Source: an uncultured Eubacterium sp. (GTDB taxonomy: Bacteria; Bacillota; Clostridia; Oscillospirales; Acutalibacteraceae). From it: a stretch of 11,043 nucleotides of DNA. Below, one piece after another: positions 6,456 through 11,043 of the stretch. The stretch lies in the NCBI GenBank assembly GCA_910577215.1, contig CAJTMQ010000026.1, positions 10,757-21,799 of the forward strand. Reading direction: 5' to 3'. Under the pieces are notes generated by a model. It made no database searches and was not told where the DNA came from. It saw only the letters and a list, made by a program, of their open reading frames with translations. The first letter of the stretch is position 1, and every line of letters starts with the position of its first letter. The position numbers and the translations under genes were made by a program.

Positions 6456-8123
6456 TTAAATTAAAAATCCGAATATTGCACCTGCAATCAATGCCTTGAC
6501 TGCAGCAACAATTCCCCATACAACAAGACCGATAACACCTGCAATTACTGCAATTAAAAGAATCACTAAAAGTATCAGTATAAACAGAACAAGCGGACCC
6601 TTTTTGCTCTTCTTTACAGGATCATTAAACACAGGTATTTCCTCTGCAGGAGCAGGGTTTTCATCATCATATACAGGATAGATTTTAAGAGTGGCTTCGG
6701 CATCACACGGACCGGGGTTCCAAAGCAACGGCTCAACAAGACTTCTTACACTTTCAGCACCATTAAGCACCTTGCCGATTGAGAAATGAATTGTATTAAG
6801 GAAGGAATCAATAACATTAAGAAAGGCACAGGTGATTTTGTATTCTCTTGTTTCAGGACCGTAAGGTGAATCACCGCAGTAAAGATTCTGAATAAGTTCA
6901 AGAATAAAATCAATAACCTTATTATCTGCTATATCGGCAATATCTGCCTTCTTTAAGCCGCTTTCCTTTTTGCAAAGTCGCCATATCTTTTTGAATGTAA
7001 GCTTATTAAGGAATTTTCCTACAGGCTTTAGTATCCAGCCGAGCTTCTTAATCTTTTCACCGGGAATGGAAAATGCGTCTGACATTTCAGCTAAGCGGTT
7101 AATGTCATATCCCATTGCCCAAAGAACCTCTCTTATCATACCGAAGAAAAAGTCCTTCATATATTCATCAAAGGGTTTTCCGTCAGTATCAAGCCCCGGA
7201 ACATCCTTAATCATAACTGTTTCAACATCAATCTTTGCATTCTTAGGGTCAAAGGTTATGTTTCTCATTGTCGGAGGGCATCCCGCCATAGCACCGCAGG
7301 CAACATCATAAAACTTATTGCCTTTTTTTGTTGTAATAACGGATATATCGTGCACATGGGTATGACCTGTAAGCATACAGTGAAGTCCTGCATCCGCAAA
7401 AATTTCACGGGTAATCTCATGATTTCTCTGCATATTGCCGCCGCCGATAATCTGATAAAACGGAGAGGGAGAAATCATCGGATGATGCGTCATTGCAATA
7501 ACATACTGATCATTTTTCTTAGCATCCTCAAGCTGCTCCATAATCCACTGCATACATTCATCACTGTAGCCTGAACCTCTGCCCTCTTCCTTATCATTCG
7601 TATCGTCATTAAGGGCAAAAAGTCTGTAGCCAGGTGCAAGCTGAACAACGTAGCAAAGGGATTTTTCAAAGGTTGCAATTGCTTCTTCAGGACCGAATTC
7701 ATAATACATATCCCAAAGATCGTGGCGGTTTTCAACTGCAGGAACATCAATTTCATCATCACCTGCATAACCCTTTGCAATACCTTTATCTCTGTAATCG
7801 TGCGTTGCAGTGATGACATAAACACGCTTGCCTCTCTTTTTAAGATCACGCAGCATTTCAATAAACTCTTTATGGGATTCTATTTCACCGTCACGAGTTG
7901 TATCGCCTGCAAGGAGAATAATATCCGTTGATGTATCCTCGCAAAGCATATCAAATCCTGCTTTAATAGCAAGGTCACTGTCCTTTATAAGCTTCTGACT
8001 TTTTGATTCAGCCTTTTTATACGCTTTACCCTCAGTACCGATTTTTCTTGAGTAATAGTGAGGATCTGCTATCAATTGAATTTTGAGCGGCTCATTGCTG
8101 CTTCCGCTTAATCTGTTAGCCAT
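6456..8123 (-). CDS. Calcineurin-like metallophosphoesterase with C-terminal membrane tail
   Basis: Predicted two-metal phosphoesterase; the substrate is unknown. Motifs of the calcineurin-like fold are in order: D20-x-H22 (IADPHYY), GDTTRDG with D74, then T107-H108-D109 where the family normally has Asn-His-Asp/Glu, H213-H214 (MTHHP), and GHTHVH at 253-258. The Asn metal ligand thus appears to be Thr. Residues 300-500 form a mostly helical region I do not recognise. A Lys-rich stretch (504-508) precedes a 47-residue very hydrophobic tail (509-555) with a single Lys inside, most likely one or two membrane spans. There is no signal peptide. With positive charges before the tail, the catalytic domain should face the cytoplasm. 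The start is supported by GGAGGGG five nt upstream. That site follows directly on the TAA of the preceding glycosidase gene, so the two are probably coupled. Confidence 0.88.
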   Translation of the reverse strand: MANRLSGSSNEPLKIQLIADPHYYSRKIGTEGKAYKKAESKSQKLIKDSDLAIKAGFDMLCEDTSTDIILLAGDTTRDGEIESHKEFIEMLRDLKKRGKRVYVITATHDYRDKGIAKGYAGDDEIDVPAVENRHDLWDMYYEFGPEEAIATFEKSLCYVVQLAPGYRLFALNDDTNDKEEGRGSGYSDECMQWIMEQLEDAKKNDQYVIAMTHHPMISPSPFYQIIGGGNMQRNHEITREIFADAGLHCMLTGHTHVHDISVITTKKGNKFYDVACGAMAGCPPTMRNITFDPKNAKIDVETVMIKDVPGLDTDGKPFDEYMKDFFFGMIREVLWAMGYDINRLAEMSDAFSIPGEKIKKLGWILKPVGKFLNKLTFKKIWRLCKKESGLKKADIADIADNKVIDFILELIQNLYCGDSPYGPETREYKITCAFLNVIDSFLNTIHFSIGKVLNGAESVRSLVEPLLWNPGPCDAEATLKIYPVYDDENPAPAEEIPVFNDPVKKSKKGPLVLFILILLVILLIAVIAGVIGLVVWGIVAAVKALIAGAIFGFLI

Positions 8124-8135
8124 GTTTACCCCTCC

Positions 8136-10829
8136 TTAATGAATGGCATTTATCTTAATGTTTCCCGACTGAACAGCACCGTCAAGAGTTAATTCAATCA
8201 CACCACTGCCTCTCAAACTGAAATCAAATCTTTCACCGTTCAGAAGCACCTCATATTCGTGTTCATCCGAAAGACATACAAGTATGCCGTATTTTTCATT
8301 TTCACCAAAATACTTAAAGCTGATTTCTGCACTGCTGTCATCAATCTCCTGATTATCAATCCACAAATCAAAGCCTGATGTAACCGTTCCCGGGCGGTAA
8401 TATGCATTTGCCCAAACGCAGATTGGTGCAGAAAGTCCGCCAAAATTATGGAACCATCCGCCGCGCTGTGTTTCAATTCCGAAGCATTCATATGTATTGT
8501 AAGAAAAATCTGTTTCTTTTTTCCACATATTCAGTGCTCTGTTTGCTATTTCAAATGCAAAATCCATATCTCCGAGATCAAACATTGCTTTCCATATAAA
8601 CCACTGGTGTGACATCCATACGTTGCCGTTCCAGTAACCATCATCAAAATAGTATGATGCACTCATATCAACGGCTGAAATGCCGCTTTCGCTCCACATT
8701 TCATCGGGATTTTTAATGTGAGAAAGTACTCTGTTTTTCCTGTCCCCTATCGCAGCACCTGCAATAAGCGGATAAACACCATCCATTCCCTTGTTCATAT
8801 TCTCGCCGTTTTCGTTTCTTAAAAAGCCCGTTACTTTCTTATTATCATCATAAACAGTGTATGAGTAATAGCCTGCTTCATCATCCCAGCAAAGCTCATT
8901 AAGAGCATTTGTAAAGCGTTCAATATCATTCGTAAAATTCAGAACATCTTTCTTTTTTCCCATTGCCTGTGCAACCATTCTCATAATCTTAGCCGCAAGA
9001 ATTACATGAGAGGTTGAGACACAAGGACAAATTCTGTGCATCATCTGCTTATCTATCATATAAACCTGTGCGGGGTAATCATCCATACCTGAGCAGGAGT
9101 ACCAGTAATCATATGTTGTAAGCAGATTATTGCCGAACTTACCTGTTGTTGAGCCGGGAGTTATGCCTGCAATATAATTATAATACCTTAACATTTTATC
9201 GTAAAGTGAATAAAGCTGATGTTTATTTCTGCTGCGCTTAACAAGCTCAAAATACTGTGCAAACTGCGTAGGTACAAGACTGCCGTGAAGCAGAAAAGCG
9301 TAATCAAGATTATCATCTTCGGAAAGATATGTTTCCAGAATATACTGTGATTTTTCTATGCTGTATTCAAGCACACCTATGCCGATAATGCCGCTGTCCC
9401 AGGTATAGAAGCTGTCCCATCTCTTACCCGGGGTGAAATGAATAACATTATCTCCGTGCTTATAAAGCGGATAAACAACATTTGTTAAAAGTGTTGTTTT
9501 CAATATTTCTGTTGATAAATCATACTTCTGACCTGCTGCATTGAATTCTGCCTCACAGCCTGAATTCTCAGCATTCCTTACAATTGCATCATATTCGGTG
9601 TCATGCAGAGGATTCAATTTTTCCTTTGAAATAACCATATATTCCGTATGCTCTGAATCAGGCTCTATAAAAATAGATTTAATCAGTGCATTATGGAAAA
9701 ATCCCTCATCGCTCTTTTTATTTTTAAAGCTGCCCGAAAAGGTTTCCCGAAGCTCGTCATATGTATGGTCACCGTTTGAAAGCCTGTTTGCAAGTGCATC
9801 CTCAAGACAACCCGAATCAAGCGTTCTCTGCCTTGTTCTAGGATTATGTGTAAGAATATAATATGTTTCCCCTGTTTCGGGATAGGTAAGGCTTATGCGT
9901 TTGCCGTTTCCTATATCCTCCGTTTCAACGTGCGGTATGATTTTTCTGGCTTCAAGGCAGGTGCTGATTTTCTTTTCATCCCCCTGCTCCGTTATTGCAA
10001 AGAAATCAAGCTCAACTCCGCCTTTTCCGAGACTTTCAAAAATAAAGCCGTTTTCAGAATTGTCAAAAGGAAAAACAGCAAGTGCAAGCTCATCGCTTTT
10101 GGGCAGAACAATTTGTTTGCCGCAAAGCTCAAATTCCGCATCACGGTCATCAGTAGTTCTGTATCTTATTGTGATAACGGGATTTTTAAAGCAGTCTGTT
10201 TCTGCAACATATAATACCTTATCGCCCTTTTCTGCACCGAAAGGTTTTAAATTTAAAATCGGCACGTGGTAATTCTCGCATCTGTCACCAAGTCCGAAGC
10301 CGTTATAAAAACGGTAATCTGCAAACTTACCCTTTTGCATACCGTCTGTATTCTGATTATCCCACGGACGTGAAACCGCATATGTATATTCATAATAATC
10401 GTTCGCATCAATAAGCACACATTTTTCAGGAAGATTTACCCTGCAGTAATGCACATTGGGATATTCAAGTGCAGAAAATGCATTAAGCACGCAGTTCTGC
10501 TTTAAACCTGTATTGTTGACAAACCTGCATTTCATCAGATATGCTTCATCAGACATTTTTGAAAAAGAAATATCAGCATAAATCTGATCCTTCCAGAGAA
10601 GTTCATAGCGATATGCATAATATGAATAATCACCGTTGCAGTGCCACAGATGATAGCTGCTCGGAACTGTAACATTAGGCACCGGAACTGCTGAATTCCA
10701 GATGGTCGGGTGCACTGTAAAATCAAATCTTGCACCGGCATCCGGCTGCGAATCAACGATTCTTGAAATACCCATATATTTTTTTGAATAAGGCCCCCAT
10801 AGAGGCATTGAATTTTTAATTTCCGCCAT
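8136..10829 (-). CDS. (alpha/alpha)6-barrel glycoside hydrolase, GH63/mannosylglycerate-hydrolase-like
   Basis: Predicted inverting exo-glycosidase of cytoplasmic location (no signal peptide); substrate not determinable. It is 897 aa. Residues 1-430 look like a beta-rich N-terminal region. A toroid catalytic domain spans about 440-810 and a small beta-rich domain 815-897. Clan hallmarks are WDSFYTWDSG (471-480), SGMDDYP (580-586) with the likely general acid D583, DGYWNGNVW (730-738) matching the YWrGpvW motif, and NTYECFGIETQRGGWFHNFGGL (778-799) with E781 as likely general base. Assignment of the two catalytic residues is by analogy to GH63 (E. coli YgjK type). Alternatives within the same fold are other alpha-glucosidases or mannosidases. 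The start at 10829 follows a moderate site (GGGCGG, six nt spacing) and a strong promoter. The gene is first in the unit with the phosphoesterase 12 nt downstream. Confidence 0.85.
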   Translation of the reverse strand: MAEIKNSMPLWGPYSKKYMGISRIVDSQPDAGARFDFTVHPTIWNSAVPVPNVTVPSSYHLWHCNGDYSYYAYRYELLWKDQIYADISFSKMSDEAYLMKCRFVNNTGLKQNCVLNAFSALEYPNVHYCRVNLPEKCVLIDANDYYEYTYAVSRPWDNQNTDGMQKGKFADYRFYNGFGLGDRCENYHVPILNLKPFGAEKGDKVLYVAETDCFKNPVITIRYRTTDDRDAEFELCGKQIVLPKSDELALAVFPFDNSENGFIFESLGKGGVELDFFAITEQGDEKKISTCLEARKIIPHVETEDIGNGKRISLTYPETGETYYILTHNPRTRQRTLDSGCLEDALANRLSNGDHTYDELRETFSGSFKNKKSDEGFFHNALIKSIFIEPDSEHTEYMVISKEKLNPLHDTEYDAIVRNAENSGCEAEFNAAGQKYDLSTEILKTTLLTNVVYPLYKHGDNVIHFTPGKRWDSFYTWDSGIIGIGVLEYSIEKSQYILETYLSEDDNLDYAFLLHGSLVPTQFAQYFELVKRSRNKHQLYSLYDKMLRYYNYIAGITPGSTTGKFGNNLLTTYDYWYSCSGMDDYPAQVYMIDKQMMHRICPCVSTSHVILAAKIMRMVAQAMGKKKDVLNFTNDIERFTNALNELCWDDEAGYYSYTVYDDNKKVTGFLRNENGENMNKGMDGVYPLIAGAAIGDRKNRVLSHIKNPDEMWSESGISAVDMSASYYFDDGYWNGNVWMSHQWFIWKAMFDLGDMDFAFEIANRALNMWKKETDFSYNTYECFGIETQRGGWFHNFGGLSAPICVWANAYYRPGTVTSGFDLWIDNQEIDDSSAEISFKYFGENEKYGILVCLSDEHEYEVLLNGERFDFSLRGSGVIELTLDGAVQSGNIKINAIH

Positions 10830-10871
10830 TATTTTCCGCCCTTTTTTATATCGTCGTTATTTTTAATTTGT

Positions 10872-10899
10872 ATTATACTTTATTCATGTTTTTTGTCAA
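10872..10899 (-). promoter_or_regulatory. Consensus sigma-A promoter of the glycosidase-phosphoesterase unit
   Basis: The minus strand has perfect TTGACA (10894-10899) and perfect TATAAT (10872-10877) with a 16-nt spacer. Transcription should begin near 10865, about 35 nt before the glycosidase ATG. No obvious operator overlaps it, which suggests strong, largely constitutive expression or control by a distant site. Confidence 0.9.
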
Positions 10900-10944
10900 T
10901 AGAATTAAACATTATTAATAAGTATAAAATATATATCAAAACTG

Positions 10945-10973
10945 TTGACATTGCTATAAGTTTTATATATACT
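10945..10973 (+). promoter_or_regulatory. Divergent sigma-A promoter reading out of the window
   Basis: The plus strand has perfect TTGACA (10945-10950), an ideal 17-nt spacer and TATACT (10968-10973, 5/6). Transcription would begin near 10980 and run off the right edge. No plus-strand ATG occurs between there and 11043, so the leader is at least about 60 nt long. Confidence 0.8.
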
Positions 10974-10979
10974 ATCCAT

Positions 10980-11000
10980 TACTGATTATAATAATCAGTA
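10980..11000. promoter_or_regulatory. 21-bp perfect palindromic operator, Fur-family-like
   Basis: Arms TACTGATTAT (10980-10989) and ATAATCAGTA (10991-11000) are exact inverses around a single central A at 10990. A one-base centre makes it a poor RNA hairpin but a good site for a dimeric DNA-binding protein. The core TGATTAT-A-ATAATCA has the 7-1-7 layout of Fur-family boxes and differs from the Fur consensus TGATAAT-N-ATTATCA by one symmetrical base per half-site. It begins at the predicted start point of the divergent transcript, an arrangement that would repress it. The regulator (Fur, PerR, Zur or an unrelated dimer) is inferred. Confidence 0.7.
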
Positions 11001-11043
11001 CAAATATAAATATTGTCGGTCATCGGAGAACACTCAGCCGCAG

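Noticed and set aside
9541..10272. Overlapping plus-strand open frames of 100-125 codons opposite the glycosidase gene.
   Set aside because: They are antisense shadows of a clearly conserved coding gene, with no ribosome sites and no recognisable protein pattern.
10979..11041. Minus-strand reading frame open from the right edge to a TAA at 10979-10981 (about 20 codons), which could be the 3' end of another minus-strand gene.
   Set aside because: Twenty open codons are easily chance. The stop lies inside the perfect palindrome and next to a good divergent promoter, which better fits an intergenic region. Sequence to the right would settle it.
1..11043. CRISPR arrays, tRNA/rRNA genes, insertion sequences, phage genes or defence systems.
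   Set aside because: No regular repeat-spacer pattern, RNA-gene signature, transposase or defence motif was found on either strand.

Overview
The window is low-GC DNA with strong GGAGG-type ribosome binding sites and near-consensus sigma-A promoters. This, together with the gene families present, points to a Gram-positive anaerobe of the class Clostridia, probably a gut or rumen member of the Oscillospiraceae/Ruminococcus group. That placement is an inference from style and families, not from a marker gene. All seven complete genes lie on the minus strand, so transcription runs from high to low coordinates.

Right end (10830-11043): a divergent regulatory region. A perfect TTGACA/TATAAT promoter drives the minus-strand genes. 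A TTGACA/TATACT promoter points out of the window on the plus strand. A 21-bp perfect palindrome resembling a Fur-family box sits at the predicted start of that second transcript.

Genes 1-2 (10829 to 6456): an 897-aa (alpha/alpha)6 glycosidase of the GH63/mannosylglycerate-hydrolase type is followed 12 nt later by a 555-aa calcineurin-like phosphoesterase with a C-terminal membrane tail. The glycosidase stop codon abuts the Shine-Dalgarno of the phosphoesterase, so the two are probably translated together.

Genes 3-5 (6388 to 3626): a three-gene ABC importer of the TrpXYZ type, made of a lipoprotein binding protein, a permease and an ATPase. Aromatic amino acids are the likeliest cargo. It has its own promoter in the 67-nt gap before it, a hairpin terminator/attenuator between the binding protein and the permease, an 8-nt permease/ATPase overlap, and a terminator after the ATPase.

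Genes 6-7 (3473 to 193): gdhA (hexameric glutamate dehydrogenase) is followed 20 nt later by a GH13 oligo-1,6-glucosidase-like enzyme with an unusual 86-residue N-terminal extension. A strong terminator closes the unit at 92-127.

Read together, the block handles intracellular oligosaccharide breakdown, ammonium assimilation and amino-acid uptake. No gene here clearly represents a wholly new system. The points most worth following are the Fur-like operator at the right edge, the extra helical module on the GH13 enzyme, the non-canonical metal site and membrane tail of the phosphoesterase, and the cofactor-pocket residues of the glutamate dehydrogenase.
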